Source: SG8-39 sp041558415 (GTDB lineage: Bacteria > Pseudomonadota > Gammaproteobacteria > Burkholderiales > SG8-39). From it: a stretch of DNA of 64,000 bases. Under the pieces are notes generated by a model that was not told the origin of the DNA, ran no database searches, and was given only the letters and a program-made list of their open reading frames with translations. Of the stretch, positions 27,315-36,530 are shown one piece after another (position 1 is the first letter of the stretch; each line of letters opens with the position of its first letter). A program made the position numbers and the translations under genes. The DNA lies in assembly GCA_041558415.1 (NCBI GenBank), contig JBFFEY010000006.1, forward strand, positions 1 through 64,000. Reading direction: 5' to 3'.

Positions 27315-27797
27315 ATGAGCGCATCGCCCAGCGTGCGGATCGCGGTGGTGATGGAGCGCCGCCCGCTCGACAATCCCTGGACTTCGGAGAGCTGGCTGCC
27401 GGTCGACGTGCGCGCCGACGACGGCGAGGCAGGCACGCCGCGCCTGCTCGATGAAACCGACGGCGTCGCGCAGTGGCTGTTTCCGGGCTTTGTCCTGGTC
27501 CTGAGCCGCGACGAATGCGAAGGCTATTGGCAGAACCTGGTCTCGCCGGGCCCGCGCGTGTTCGTCATGTGGCGCATGGAGGGCGACGACGGGCTGCCGC
27601 GGCCCGAGCGCGTCACGGCGAGCTACGACGAGGCGAGCGCATGGATGGACGCCAGCGAATCCGTCGAAGGCGTGCCGATGCCCGAAGCGCTGGTGCTCTG
27701 GGTCGGCGACTACCTGAAGGCGAACTTCCGTCCCGAGCCGAAGCGGCGCATTCGCCCACAGTCGTTCAAGCATCCCAAGGACCGCGTGCAGTCCTGA
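27315..27797 (+). CDS. DUF3305 protein of the formate dehydrogenase cluster
   Basis: The 160-residue cytosolic protein reads VRIAVVMERRPLDNPWTSES, WLPVDV and WLFPGFVLVLSRDECEGYW, a pattern I associate with DUF3305 proteins found beside formate dehydrogenases. Its molecular role is unknown; gene context suggests maturation. A strong GGAGGAG at 27297-27303 is five bases before TTG 27309 and eleven before ATG 27315, so the TTG may be the real start (adding two residues). It opens the plus-strand fdh cluster. Confidence 0.8.
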   Translation: MSASPSVRIAVVMERRPLDNPWTSESWLPVDVRADDGEAGTPRLLDETDGVAQWLFPGFVLVLSRDECEGYWQNLVSPGPRVFVMWRMEGDDGLPRPERVTASYDEASAWMDASESVEGVPMPEALVLWVGDYLKANFRPEPKRRIRPQSFKHPKDRVQS

Positions 27798-27805
27798 GAG
27801 AGCCG

Positions 27806-28354
27806 ATGGCGCAGGATCCCGAACCGTTTTTCACGCGCTGGTCGCGCCGCAAACGCGCCGAGGTGCAGTCGCAGGCCGAGCCGAGGCCGGCGGCGCCGGC
27901 CGAGGCGCCGCCGCCCGAGCTGCCGCCGATCGGGAGCCTGACGCCCGAGTCCGATTTCAGCGCGTTCATGCACAAGCAGGTCGATGAAAAGCTGCGCCGC
28001 GCGGCGCTCAGCAAGCTGTTCTCCGATCCCGCGTTCAACGTGGTCGATGGCCTCGACGACTACGCCGAGGACTTCACGCAGCTCGAGACGCTCGCCGAAG
28101 GTGCGGCGGCCGGACTCAAGCACGCCAAGCGCACGCTGCTCGGCCGCGACCCGGACGCCCCGGCGCAGGCGGAGGCGGGCGAGGGCGCGAAGGCGGACGC
28201 GGATGCGGCGCAGGCGCCGCCGCCCGATGCCGAAGCCGAGGAGGCCACGCATGCGGCGCAGGCGCCACCGCCCGCTGCCGACGCCGAGGCCGCGCATGCG
28301 GCGCCCGACGATCGGTCGGCGCCGACCGAAACCGACCTGCGCAAGAAGGCCTGA
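27806..28354 (+). CDS. DUF3306 protein of the formate dehydrogenase cluster
   Basis: The 182-residue protein starts EPFFTRWSRRKRAEV and contains DFSAFMHKQVDEKLRRAALS followed by KLFSDPAFNVVDGLDDYAED, the typical DUF3306 core. The C-terminal third is a Pro/Ala/Glu/Asp-rich low-complexity tail with a repeated QAPPP unit. Function is unknown; it always accompanies DUF3305 and the large ferredoxin in such clusters as far as I recall. It starts eight bases after the preceding stop. Confidence 0.8.
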   Translation: MAQDPEPFFTRWSRRKRAEVQSQAEPRPAAPAEAPPPELPPIGSLTPESDFSAFMHKQVDEKLRRAALSKLFSDPAFNVVDGLDDYAEDFTQLETLAEGAAAGLKHAKRTLLGRDPDAPAQAEAGEGAKADADAAQAPPPDAEAEEATHAAQAPPPAADAEAAHAAPDDRSAPTETDLRKKA

Positions 28355-28357
28355 CGC

Positions 28358-30460
28358 GTGCCGGCCGAGGGCAAGACGCTCAAGCTGTGCAGCTGCAATG
28401 GCACCATGGCGCTCGATGCCAAGGCGCTCGCGGCGGCGCTCAAGCGCGGTGAGCCGCTGCAGATTCACCGCGAGCTGTGCCGTGCCGAGGTCGGTCATTT
28501 CCGCGATGCGCTGAGCGCAGCCGAGCTGCTCGTCGCCTGCACGCAGGAAGCGCCCCTGTTTTCCGAGCTGCGCGACGCCGAGCGCGCGGGCAGTGCGCTG
28601 CAATTCGTCAACATCCGCGAAACCGCGGGCTGGTCGGCGGAGGGACGCAGCGCGACGCCCAAGATCGCGGCGCTGATCGCGGCCGCGGCGCTGCCCGAGC
28701 CCGAGCCGGTGCCGAATGTCGAATACCGCTCGAGCGGGCAGCTGCTCGTCATCGGGCCGTCGGCGGCGGCGCTCGACTGGGCGGAGCGGCTCAGCGGGCC
28801 GCTCGAGCCGAGCGTGCTGATCACGCGCGGCGAGGGCGGCGAGCTGCCCGCCGAACGGCGCTACCCGGTGTGGTCCGGTGGCGCGGTGCGCGTGCGCGGT
28901 TACCTGGGCGCCTTCGAGGTGTCCTGGTCGCAGGAGAACGCAATCGACCTCGACCTGTGCACGCGCTGCAACGCCTGCGTCGATGCCTGTCCCGAGGGCG
29001 CCATCGACTTTACCTACCAGATCGATGCGGCGCGCTGCAAGGCGCACCGCAAGTGCGTCAGCGCCTGCGGTGCGGTCGGTGCGATCGACTTTTCACGCCT
29101 CGAGCGCGAGCGTCGCGAGAGCTTCGACCTGGTGCTGGACCTTTCGGCCGAGCCGCTGCTGCGCGCGCCCGATGCGCCGCAAGGCTACGCGGCGCCGGGT
29201 GCGGATCCGCTGAAACAGGCGCTCGCCGCGGCGAAGCTCGCGCAGCTGGTGGGCGAGTTCGAGAAGCCGCGCTTTTTCGAGTACAAGGCGCGTATCTGCG
29301 CGCACAGCCGCTCGAGCCAGACCGGCTGCAACCGCTGCCTCGAGGTCTGTTCTACCGAGGCGATCGCGCCGGACGGCGATCACGTCAAGGTCGAGTCGCA
29401 CCTGTGTGCCGGCTGCGGCGGCTGCGCGACGGTATGTCCCTCAGGGGCTCTGCGTCACGTCTACCCGGGCGTCGCGCATCAGGGCCTGCGCGTCAAGACG
29501 CTGCTCGACAGCTACCGCGCGGCCGGGGGCAGGGATGCCTGCGTCGTGTTTCACGACGTGGAGGCGGGGCGCGCCCTGGTGCACGGCGTCGGGCGCCGCG
29601 CGATCCGCGGCGGCAAGGGCCTCCCGGCGCGCGCACTCCCCGTCGAGGCGTTTCACGCGGCATCCGTCGGCATCGACCTGCTGCTCGGCGCGATCTGCTA
29701 CGGCGCGAGCCAGGCGGTGATCGTCGCGCCGGCCGCGATGCACGAAGCCTACCGCGCGGCGCTCGAGGCGCAGATCGGCATCGCGCAGGCGATTCTCGAG
29801 GGCCTGGGATATGGCAGCGGGCATTTCGCGCTGCTGCGCGCCGAGGACGCCGGGGCACTGGAGCGCGCGCTGTGGGCGCTCGCGCCGGCACGCGGCGTCG
29901 CCACGGCGGCCACGTTCCACCTCTCGGTCGAAAAGCGCAGCACGCTCGATTTCGCCTTCGACCATCTGGCAAAGCACGCGCCGCAGCCCCAGGCCGAGGT
30001 GGCGCTGCCCGCCGGTGCACCCTACGGGCGGCTGCGCGTCGACAAGCAGAGCTGCACGCTGTGCAAGGCCTGTGTCGGGGCCTGCCCCGAGGCCGCGCTG
30101 CAGGACGCGCCGGAATCGCCCGCGCTGCGCTTCATCGAGCGCAACTGCGTGCAATGCGGGCTGTGCGCGAACACCTGCCCGGAGCACTCGATCACGCTCG
30201 AGCCGCGACTGCTGCTCACCGCCGAGGCCAAGCAGCCGGTGGTGCTGAACGAGGCCGAGCCGTTCCACTGCGTGCGCTGCGGCAAGCCGTTCGGCACGCG
30301 GCAGATGGTCGAGAACATGACCGGCAAGCTCGGCGCACACGGCATGTTCGCGGGCATCGGCCTGCGCCGCCTGCAGATGTGCGCCGACTGCCGCGTCGTC
30401 GACATGATGGAAAACCGCAGCGAGTCGACGATCTTCGACGCCACCGGGCGCAAGCCCTGA
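28358..30460 (+). CDS. Large multi-cluster 4Fe-4S ferredoxin protein
   Basis: The 700-residue, soluble protein has at least six ferredoxin-type cysteine groups: CTRCNACVDACPEGAI, CKAHRKCVSACGAVGAI, CNRCLEVCSTEAI, CAGCGGCATVCPSGAL, CTLCKACVGACPEAAL and CVQCGLCANTCPEHSI. A final HCVRCGKPF and CADCRVVDMM pair look like a zinc or cluster site. The middle contains a non-cluster domain (about residues 370-530). Context suggests electron transfer or cofactor assembly for formate dehydrogenase. The start is GTG 28358, three bases after the DUF3306 stop. Confidence 0.85.
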   Translation: MPAEGKTLKLCSCNGTMALDAKALAAALKRGEPLQIHRELCRAEVGHFRDALSAAELLVACTQEAPLFSELRDAERAGSALQFVNIRETAGWSAEGRSATPKIAALIAAAALPEPEPVPNVEYRSSGQLLVIGPSAAALDWAERLSGPLEPSVLITRGEGGELPAERRYPVWSGGAVRVRGYLGAFEVSWSQENAIDLDLCTRCNACVDACPEGAIDFTYQIDAARCKAHRKCVSACGAVGAIDFSRLERERRESFDLVLDLSAEPLLRAPDAPQGYAAPGADPLKQALAAAKLAQLVGEFEKPRFFEYKARICAHSRSSQTGCNRCLEVCSTEAIAPDGDHVKVESHLCAGCGGCATVCPSGALRHVYPGVAHQGLRVKTLLDSYRAAGGRDACVVFHDVEAGRALVHGVGRRAIRGGKGLPARALPVEAFHAASVGIDLLLGAICYGASQAVIVAPAAMHEAYRAALEAQIGIAQAILEGLGYGSGHFALLRAEDAGALERALWALAPARGVATAATFHLSVEKRSTLDFAFDHLAKHAPQPQAEVALPAGAPYGRLRVDKQSCTLCKACVGACPEAALQDAPESPALRFIERNCVQCGLCANTCPEHSITLEPRLLLTAEAKQPVVLNEAEPFHCVRCGKPFGTRQMVENMTGKLGAHGMFAGIGLRRLQMCADCRVVDMMENRSESTIFDATGRKP

Positions 30461-30488
30461 GCGCCGCGCAACGCGCAGGGACTGCCGC

Positions 30489-31100
30489 GTGACCGAGGCA
30501 CCGCTCGATCTCACCCCCCCGCCCTCGCCCGAGGACCAAGCGCGGGGCGATCTTTACGCGGTGCTGGCACGCCTGTATTACGCGCCGCCCGATGCGCAAC
30601 TGCTCGCGGCGCTGGCGAACGCGCGGGACGACGCGACGACCACCGACAGCCCGCTGGGCGAGGCCTGGGGCGCGCTGCGCGAAGCCTGCCGCAGCGCATT
30701 TCCGGTGATGCTCGAGAACGAGCACACGGCGCTGTTCGTCGGCACCGGCAAAGCGGCGGTGACGCCTTACCTGTCGAACTACGTGCTGCGCCATCAGAGC
30801 GACACGCCGCTCGCGGAACTGCGCGAGACCCTGCGCGCGCTGGGCATCCAGCGGCGCGAGGGCATCGGCGAGTACGAAGATCACATCGCCGGGGTGATGG
30901 AGACGATGCGCTATCTCATCGTGCTGCAGCGCAGAAGCCTCGAAGCGCAGAAGGACTTCTTCGAGCGTTTTGTCTACGACGGGGCGGTGGCGTTCTGCAG
31001 TGCGGTAAGCGACTCAGCACAGGCGTCTTTTTACAAGCGGGTCGCCGCCCTGACGCGCGTTTTCCTGGACATCGAGAAGAACGCGTTCTCGATGCTTTGA
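30489..31100 (+). CDS. TorD/DmsD-family molybdoenzyme chaperone
   Basis: The 203-residue, helical cytosolic protein reads DLYAVLARLYYAPPDAQLLA, then ENEHTALFV, TPYLSNYVLR and GEYEDHIAGVMETMRYLIVL. The YEDHIAG segment matches the E-x-DH motif of TorD chaperones, which hold the apo-enzyme and shield its TAT signal. Its partner is most likely the formate dehydrogenase alpha subunit or the small TAT protein downstream. Start is GTG 30489, with AGGGA eight bases before it. Confidence 0.85.
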   Translation: MTEAPLDLTPPPSPEDQARGDLYAVLARLYYAPPDAQLLAALANARDDATTTDSPLGEAWGALREACRSAFPVMLENEHTALFVGTGKAAVTPYLSNYVLRHQSDTPLAELRETLRALGIQRREGIGEYEDHIAGVMETMRYLIVLQRRSLEAQKDFFERFVYDGAVAFCSAVSDSAQASFYKRVAALTRVFLDIEKNAFSML

Positions 31101-31109
31101 GCTGGTAAC

Positions 31110-31187
31110 TGAGAGTGGTTCTCATCAACACGCACAAAGACGATAATGGCTCCCATCTATGGCGAATTTTGTGCTTGAATGCACAAA
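31110..31187 (+). promoter_or_regulatory. fdh upstream region: two inverted repeats and a possible sigma-54 promoter
   Basis: Two dyads lie in the 160-base gap before the TAT gene: TGAGA-n5-TCTCA at 31110-31124, and TTTGTGC-n6-GCACAAA at 31168-31187, both with perfect arms. Between and over the second, TGGCGAATTTTGTGCT (31160-31175) has the GG and GC dinucleotides at the spacing of a sigma-54 -24/-12 element, though the rest matches weakly. One of these probably controls the structural fdh genes. No activator gene is nearby. Confidence 0.4.
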
Positions 31188-31260
31188 TAGAGGCGAGTAA
31201 TTTCGCGATTCTGAAACCGTCGCCGCTATGTGGTGCGACCCGATCTTGGAGGAGGTACCC

Positions 31261-31461
31261 ATGAATGAGAAGAGTTCCAAACTCTCGCGCCGAGCATTTC
31301 TCTTGAGCGTTGGGGCGGGCGGTGCCGCGGGCGCTGCCGCGCTGGTCGCCAAGCACAAGGCGCCGGCAGCAACGCAGACGGCAGCGCAGGACAAGCGCGG
31401 CACGCGCGGCTATCAAGAATCCGCGCACGTGCAGAACTATTACCGCACGACACAGGTTTGA
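31261..31461 (+). CDS. Formate dehydrogenase region small TAT protein
   Basis: The 66-residue protein has a twin-arginine signal (KLSRRAFLLSVGAGGAAGAA) and a short mature part ending YQESAHVQNYYRTTQV. Such proteins occur just before the alpha subunit gene in many formate dehydrogenase operons, where their role is unknown. GGAGGAGG at 31248-31255 precedes the ATG. It ends ten bases before the alpha subunit gene. Confidence 0.85.
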   Translation: MNEKSSKLSRRAFLLSVGAGGAAGAAALVAKHKAPAATQTAAQDKRGTRGYQESAHVQNYYRTTQV

Positions 31462-31471
31462 GGAGGCGGCC

Positions 31472-34414
31472 ATGTTGCTAACGAGAAAAGCACAGGCGAG
31501 CGCCGCGCCGCAGGCGCGCCTCGCGCGCGGTCTGAGCGGCGTGCTGGCGAAGACCATGGATCGACGCGCCTTCCTCAAGCGCTCGGGCGTAACGCTCGGC
31601 GCGGGCGCCGCGGCGGCGCAGCTGCCGTTCCAGTTGATCGGCGATGCGCAGGCGGCGAGCGAGGCCGCCGGCGGCAAGATCGAGGTGAAGCGCACGATCT
31701 GCTCGCACTGCTCGGTCGGCTGCGCGATCGATGCCGTGGTGCAGAACGGCGTGTGGATCCGCCAGGAGCCGGTGTTCGATTCCCCGCTCAACCTCGGCGC
31801 GCATTGCGCCAAGGGCGCCGCGGTGCGCGAGCACGGCATGGTGCACGACTCGCACCGGCTGAAGACGCCGATGAAGCTCGAAGGCGGCAAGTGGAAGCGC
31901 GTCACCTGGGACCAGGCCTACAAGGAGATCGGCGACAAGCTGCTCGCCATCAAGAAGGAAAGCGGGCCGGATGCCCTGTTCATCCTCGGCTCGTCCAAGC
32001 ACAACAACGAGCAGTCCTACCTGCTGCGCAAGTGGATCTCGCTCTGGGGCTCCAACAACGTCGATCACCAGGCGCGCATCTGCCACTCGACGACGGTGGC
32101 CGGCATCGCCAACACCTGGGGCTACGGGGCGATGACCAACTCGTACAACGACGAGCAGAATTCGAAGTGCCTGTTCTTCCTCGGCTCGAACGCGGCCGAG
32201 GCGCACCCGGTGTCGATGCTGCACACGCTGCACGCGAAGGAGAACGGCGCCAAGGTGATCGTCGCCGATCCGCGCTACACGCGCACCGCGGCGAAGGCGG
32301 ACAAGTACGTGCGCTTCCGCTCCGGCACCGACGTCGCCCTGCTCTTCGGCCTCGTCTATCACATCTTCAAGAACGGCTGGGAGGACAAGGAGTACATCCG
32401 CCAGCGCGTCTACGGGATGGAGAAGGTCAAGGAAGAGGTCATGGCGAAGTACACGCCCGAGGTCGTTGCCGACGTCACCGGCGTGTCCGAGAAGGAGATG
32501 CATGACACCGCCAAGATGCTCGCCGAGAACCGGCCGGGCTTCATCATCTGGGCGATGGGCCAGACCCAGCACACCAACGGCAACGCCGTGACGCGTGCGA
32601 GCGCGGTGCTGATGCTGGCGCTCGGCAACGCCGGGCGCACCGGCGGCGGCGCCAACATCTACCGCGGCCACGACAACGTGCAGGGGGCGACCGACGTCGG
32701 CCCGAACGCGCAGTCGCTGCCGGGCTACTACGGCCTGTCGGGCGGTGCCTTCAAGCACTGGGCGCGGGTGTGGAACGTCGATCTCGACTGGCTGAAGAAG
32801 CAGTACGCCGACGAGAAGATGATGGGCAAGAACGGCATCACCGTCTCGCGCTGGCATGACGCGGTGCTCGAGAGCAAGGAGGCGCTCGACCAGAACACCA
32901 GCCTGCGCGCGGTGATCTTCTGGGGCCATGCGCCGAACTCGCAGAGCCGCGGGCCCGACCAGCTCAAGGCGATGGAAAAGCTCGATCTGATGGTGGTGAT
33001 CGATCCCTATCCTTCGGCCTCGGCGGCGATGTTCGCCAAGGTGCGCAAGGACGGCGCCTTCCTGCTGCCGGCGGCGACGCAGTTCGAGTGCGCCGGGTCG
33101 ATCACCGCGTCGAACCGCTCGGTCCAGTGGCGCGAGCAGGTGATCGAGCCGCTGTTCGAGTCGCGCACCGACCACATGATCATGTACCAGCTCGCCGAGA
33201 AGCTCGGCTTCGCCGACCAGCTGGTGGGCAAGCGCAACGGCAAGCAGAACGTCAAACTGGTGAAGGGCAAGGGCGGCATGGAGCCCGACGTCGAGGACGT
33301 GCTGCGCGAGATCAACTCGGGCACCTGGACCATCGGCTACACCGGGCAGACCCCCGAGCGTCTGCAGGCGCACATGCGCAACCTGCACGTGTTCGATGTC
33401 AAGTCGCTGCGCGCGCGCGGCGGCAAGGACGCGAAGACCGGCTACGACCTCACCGGCGACTACTTCGGTCTGCCCTGGCCGTGCTGGGGCAACGACAAGG
33501 TCAAGCACCCGGGCACGCCGAACCTGTACGACACCTCCAAATCGGTGATGGACGGCGGCGGCACCTTCCGCGCGCGCTACGGCGTGGAAAAGGACGGCGT
33601 CAACCTGCTGGCCGAGGATTCGGCCTCGGTCGACAGCGAAATCAAGACCGGCTATCCCGAGTTCGATCACAAGCTGCTGAAGAAACTCGGCTGGTGGGAC
33701 GATCTCACTCCGGAGGAGAAGGCCGAGGCCGAGGGCAAGAACTGGAAGACCGACCTCTCGGGCGGCATCCAGCGCGTCGCCATGAAGCACGGCTGCGTGC
33801 CCTTCGGCAACGCCAAGGCGCGCGCCGTGGTGTGGAACTTCCCGGACCAGGTGCCGCTGCACCGCGAGCCGCTGTACTCGCCGCGTCCCGATCTGGTGGC
33901 GAAGTGGCCGACGCACGAGGACAAGAAGCACGTCTACCGCGTGCCGACGCTGTTCAAGACCGTGCAGGACAAGGCGATCGCCGACAAGGCGCACGAGAAG
34001 TTCCCGCTCGTCCTTACCAGCGGCCGCCTGGTCGAATACGAGGGGGGCGGCGAGGAAACGCGCTCCAACCCCTGGCTGGCCGAGCTGCAGCAGGACAACT
34101 TCGTCGAAATCAGCCCGAAAGCGGCGGCCGACCGCGGTATCCGCAACGGCGAGTACGTCTGGGTGTCCACGCCGAGCGGTGCGAAGATCAAGGTCAAGGC
34201 GATGGTCACGGAACGCGTCGGCAACGACACCGTGTTCATCCCCTTCCACTTCTCCGGCTGGTGGGAAGGCGAGGACATGCTGAAGCACTATCCGGAGGGT
34301 GCGGCGCCGATCGTGCGCGGTGAAGCGGTGAACACCGCGACGACCTACGGCTACGACATCGTGACGGCAATGCAGGAAACCAAGACAACCCTCTGCCAGG
34401 TGGCGCGGGCATAA
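31472..34414 (+). CDS. fdhA: Formate dehydrogenase catalytic (alpha) subunit, Cys-type, TAT-exported
   Basis: The 980-residue molybdopterin oxidoreductase oxidises formate to carbon dioxide in the periplasm. It has a TAT signal (DRRAFLKRSGVTLGAG, residues 30-45), a 4Fe-4S site (C77, C80, C84, C112) and a bis-MGD fold. The active-site loop HQARICHSTTVAG has Cys204 where selenium enzymes have selenocysteine, with the adjacent His retained. C-terminal MopB parts include LVLTSGRLVEYEGGGEETRS and FHFSGWWEGEDM. Molybdenum versus tungsten cannot be told from sequence; a tungstate importer is encoded 8 kb away. AGGAGG precedes the ATG. Confidence 0.95.
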   Translation: MLLTRKAQASAAPQARLARGLSGVLAKTMDRRAFLKRSGVTLGAGAAAAQLPFQLIGDAQAASEAAGGKIEVKRTICSHCSVGCAIDAVVQNGVWIRQEPVFDSPLNLGAHCAKGAAVREHGMVHDSHRLKTPMKLEGGKWKRVTWDQAYKEIGDKLLAIKKESGPDALFILGSSKHNNEQSYLLRKWISLWGSNNVDHQARICHSTTVAGIANTWGYGAMTNSYNDEQNSKCLFFLGSNAAEAHPVSMLHTLHAKENGAKVIVADPRYTRTAAKADKYVRFRSGTDVALLFGLVYHIFKNGWEDKEYIRQRVYGMEKVKEEVMAKYTPEVVADVTGVSEKEMHDTAKMLAENRPGFIIWAMGQTQHTNGNAVTRASAVLMLALGNAGRTGGGANIYRGHDNVQGATDVGPNAQSLPGYYGLSGGAFKHWARVWNVDLDWLKKQYADEKMMGKNGITVSRWHDAVLESKEALDQNTSLRAVIFWGHAPNSQSRGPDQLKAMEKLDLMVVIDPYPSASAAMFAKVRKDGAFLLPAATQFECAGSITASNRSVQWREQVIEPLFESRTDHMIMYQLAEKLGFADQLVGKRNGKQNVKLVKGKGGMEPDVEDVLREINSGTWTIGYTGQTPERLQAHMRNLHVFDVKSLRARGGKDAKTGYDLTGDYFGLPWPCWGNDKVKHPGTPNLYDTSKSVMDGGGTFRARYGVEKDGVNLLAEDSASVDSEIKTGYPEFDHKLLKKLGWWDDLTPEEKAEAEGKNWKTDLSGGIQRVAMKHGCVPFGNAKARAVVWNFPDQVPLHREPLYSPRPDLVAKWPTHEDKKHVYRVPTLFKTVQDKAIADKAHEKFPLVLTSGRLVEYEGGGEETRSNPWLAELQQDNFVEISPKAAADRGIRNGEYVWVSTPSGAKIKVKAMVTERVGNDTVFIPFHFSGWWEGEDMLKHYPEGAAPIVRGEAVNTATTYGYDIVTAMQETKTTLCQVARA

Positions 34415-34432
34415 CGAGGAGGAGATATAGCC

Positions 34433-35062
34433 ATGGCGAGAATGAAATTCCTGTGTGATGCCGAGCGCTGCATCGAGTGCAACGGCTGCGTGACCGCATG
34501 CAAGAACGAGAACGAGGTGCCTTGGGGTGTCAACCGGCGCCGCGTCGTCACCGTGAACGACGGCGTGATCGGCGCCGAGAAGTCGATGTCGGTGGCCTGC
34601 ATGCACTGCTCGGATGCGCCGTGCATGGCGGTCTGCCCCGTGGACTGCTTCTATCGCACCGACGACGGTGTCGTGCTGCACGACAAGGACCTGTGCATCG
34701 GCTGCGGCTACTGCTTTTACGCCTGCCCGTTCGGCGCGCCGCAGTTCCCGCAGGCGGGGGCCTTCGGCATGCGCGGCAAGATGGACAAGTGCACGTTCTG
34801 CGCGGGTGGGCCCGAGGCCGACCGCAGCGACTCGGAATTCAAGAAGTACGGCCGCAACCGTCTGGCCGAAGGCAAGCTGCCGGCCTGCGCCGAGATGTGC
34901 TCGACCAAGGCGCTGCTCGGCGGCGACGGCGACGTGATCGCGGACATCTACCGCGAGCGCGTCACGCGTCGCGGCAAGGGCTCGGAGGTCTGGGGCTGGG
35001 GCACCGCCTACGGCCCGGGCAAGCAGGGCGCGCAGCCGCCGGCGGCGGGCGGTAAGTCATGA
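34433..35062 (+). CDS. fdhB: Formate dehydrogenase iron-sulfur (beta) subunit
   Basis: The 209-residue protein carries four 4Fe-4S clusters that link the alpha subunit to cytochrome b. The cysteine groups are CIECNGCVTAC (residues 13-23), CMHCSDAPCMAVC, CIGCGYCFYACPFGAP, and CTFCAGG together with CAEMC. No signal peptide is present, consistent with co-export by the alpha subunit's TAT signal. GAGGAGATATAGCC precedes its ATG. Its stop overlaps the next start by ATGA. Confidence 0.93.
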   Translation: MARMKFLCDAERCIECNGCVTACKNENEVPWGVNRRRVVTVNDGVIGAEKSMSVACMHCSDAPCMAVCPVDCFYRTDDGVVLHDKDLCIGCGYCFYACPFGAPQFPQAGAFGMRGKMDKCTFCAGGPEADRSDSEFKKYGRNRLAEGKLPACAEMCSTKALLGGDGDVIADIYRERVTRRGKGSEVWGWGTAYGPGKQGAQPPAAGGKS

Positions 35063-35316
35063 GTGCGCGTCGTGTTGCGGCGGCGCTGCTGGCCGGCGCC
35101 GCGGTGTTCGCGCTCGGCGCCTGCGGCGAATCCGAGCAGGTGGTCGTGTACAAGCAGGGCAAGTACCAGGGCAAGGCCGACACCAAGCCCTGGGACAACG
35201 CCCCGCTTGCCTACGGCGGCAACGACTGGGCCAAGGGCGACAAGGCGAGCTGGGAGAAGCAGATCAATACGCGCAGCCTTGGGCAGAACGAGTACCGACG
35301 CATTTACAACCAATAA
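35059..35316 (+). CDS. Small lipoprotein of the formate dehydrogenase operon
   Basis: The 85-residue product has a lipoprotein signal with lipobox LGAC (Cys21). The mature part is small and polar: QVVVYKQGKYQGKADTKPWD, then YGGNDWAKGDKASWEKQINT. It lies between the beta and gamma genes and is coupled to the beta gene. Its tether and position suggest an assembly or anchoring role at the periplasmic face. Similar unnamed proteins occur in related operons as far as I recall. Confidence 0.75.
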   Translation: MSARRVAAALLAGAAVFALGACGESEQVVVYKQGKYQGKADTKPWDNAPLAYGGNDWAKGDKASWEKQINTRSLGQNEYRRIYNQ

Positions 35317-35373
35317 GGCAGGGCCGCGGCCGGGCGCTCCCCGCGCGCCGGCCGCCGGCGAGGAGGCCGTTCT

Positions 35374-36420
35374 ATGTTGACGCGTACACGTCTCGCGGGT
35401 TGGTGTTTCGCCCTCAGTGCGCTCATGGCGCCGCTCGCGGTTGCCGCGCAGTCCGCGCCGGGGGGCGCCGCCCAGCAGCAGGCCGAGCGCGCGGTGACGC
35501 AGCCGGGCAACAATGCGCCGGTCTGGGGCCAGGTGCGCTCCGGCCAGCCGAACTACACCACGGCGCAGGGTCTCGAAGCCGGGGTGCTGGTGCAGTCCTC
35601 CGGTGACACCTGGCGGCAGATCCGCAACGGACCGATCACGGTCTACGGCGGCTGGCTGGTGGTGATTGTGGCGCTCGCGATCGCGGCGTTCTATCTCGTG
35701 CGCGGACCGATCAAGACGCACGACAAACCGACTGGCAACCTGATCCACCGCTTCAGCGTGGTCGAGCGCTGGGCGCACTGGACCATGGCGATCAGCTTCT
35801 GCCTGCTGGCGGTGACCGGCCTGATGCTGCTGTTCGGCAAGCACGTCCTGCTGCCGGTGATTGGCTACACGTTGTTCGCCTGGCTCACGCTGCTCGGCAA
35901 GAACGTGCATAACTTCGTCGGGCCGATCTTCATGGCGAGCATCGTGGTGTTCTTCATCATCTACGTGAAGGACAACTGGCCCTCGAAAGACGACCTGACC
36001 TGGATCGCTTCGGCCGGTGGCCTGTTCACCGGCAAGCATGTGCCGTCGGGTCGCTTCAACGCGGGCGAGAAGTCCTGGTTCTGGATGGGCGTGGTCTTCC
36101 TCGGCATCGTTTCGAGCGTGTCGGGCCTGATACTGCTGTTTCCGAATTTCGAGCAGCTGCGGCTCACCATGCAGCAGGCGCACGTGGTGCACTCGGTTTC
36201 AGGCATCCTCTTCACGGCGCTATCGCTCGGCCATATCTACGTCGGCACGATCGGCATCGAGGGCTCCTACCAGGGCATGCGCACCGGCTACGTCGACGAG
36301 TCCTGGGCCAAGGAGCACCACGAGCTCTGGTACGAGGACGCCAAGAAACATGGCGCCAGCCGGCCTGGGGTGGGTGGCGCGGTCCCGGCCGGTGCGGCGC
36401 AGGCGCGGCGCGAGGAATAA
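35374..36420 (+). CDS. fdhC: Formate dehydrogenase cytochrome b556 (gamma) subunit
   Basis: The 348-residue protein anchors the complex and reduces quinone. It has a cleavable-looking signal (LSALMAPLAVAAQS), a periplasmic stretch of about 70 residues longer than in E. coli FdnI, and then the four-helix cytochrome b. Haem-ligand histidines are in ERWAHWTMA, GKNVHNFVGP, AHVVHSVSG and LGHIYVG. GAGGAGG lies before the ATG. It is the last gene of the fdh operon. Confidence 0.92.
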   Translation: MLTRTRLAGWCFALSALMAPLAVAAQSAPGGAAQQQAERAVTQPGNNAPVWGQVRSGQPNYTTAQGLEAGVLVQSSGDTWRQIRNGPITVYGGWLVVIVALAIAAFYLVRGPIKTHDKPTGNLIHRFSVVERWAHWTMAISFCLLAVTGLMLLFGKHVLLPVIGYTLFAWLTLLGKNVHNFVGPIFMASIVVFFIIYVKDNWPSKDDLTWIASAGGLFTGKHVPSGRFNAGEKSWFWMGVVFLGIVSSVSGLILLFPNFEQLRLTMQQAHVVHSVSGILFTALSLGHIYVGTIGIEGSYQGMRTGYVDESWAKEHHELWYEDAKKHGASRPGVGGAVPAGAAQARREE

Positions 36421-36530
36421 GGTGGAGGCGGGAGGAGGCCCCGCGGGGCGTGGTACGCGCCTCCGCGGCGGTCGTTTGGGCCCGCTTGCACTCGGTTCGG
36501 AAATTCCCGCACGGGCGCGGGTTGAGCCGC

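Noticed and set aside
32081..32083. Selenocysteine in formate dehydrogenase
   Set aside because: The active-site codon is TGC (Cys204), not an in-frame TGA.
31478..34681. Very long open frame on the minus strand opposite fdhA
   Set aside because: It is the antisense shadow of a strongly conserved gene in high-G+C DNA; the translation is Arg/His/Leu-rich with no family motif. Similar shadows lie opposite clpB (57807-60728) and opposite the GAF array (2361-5348).
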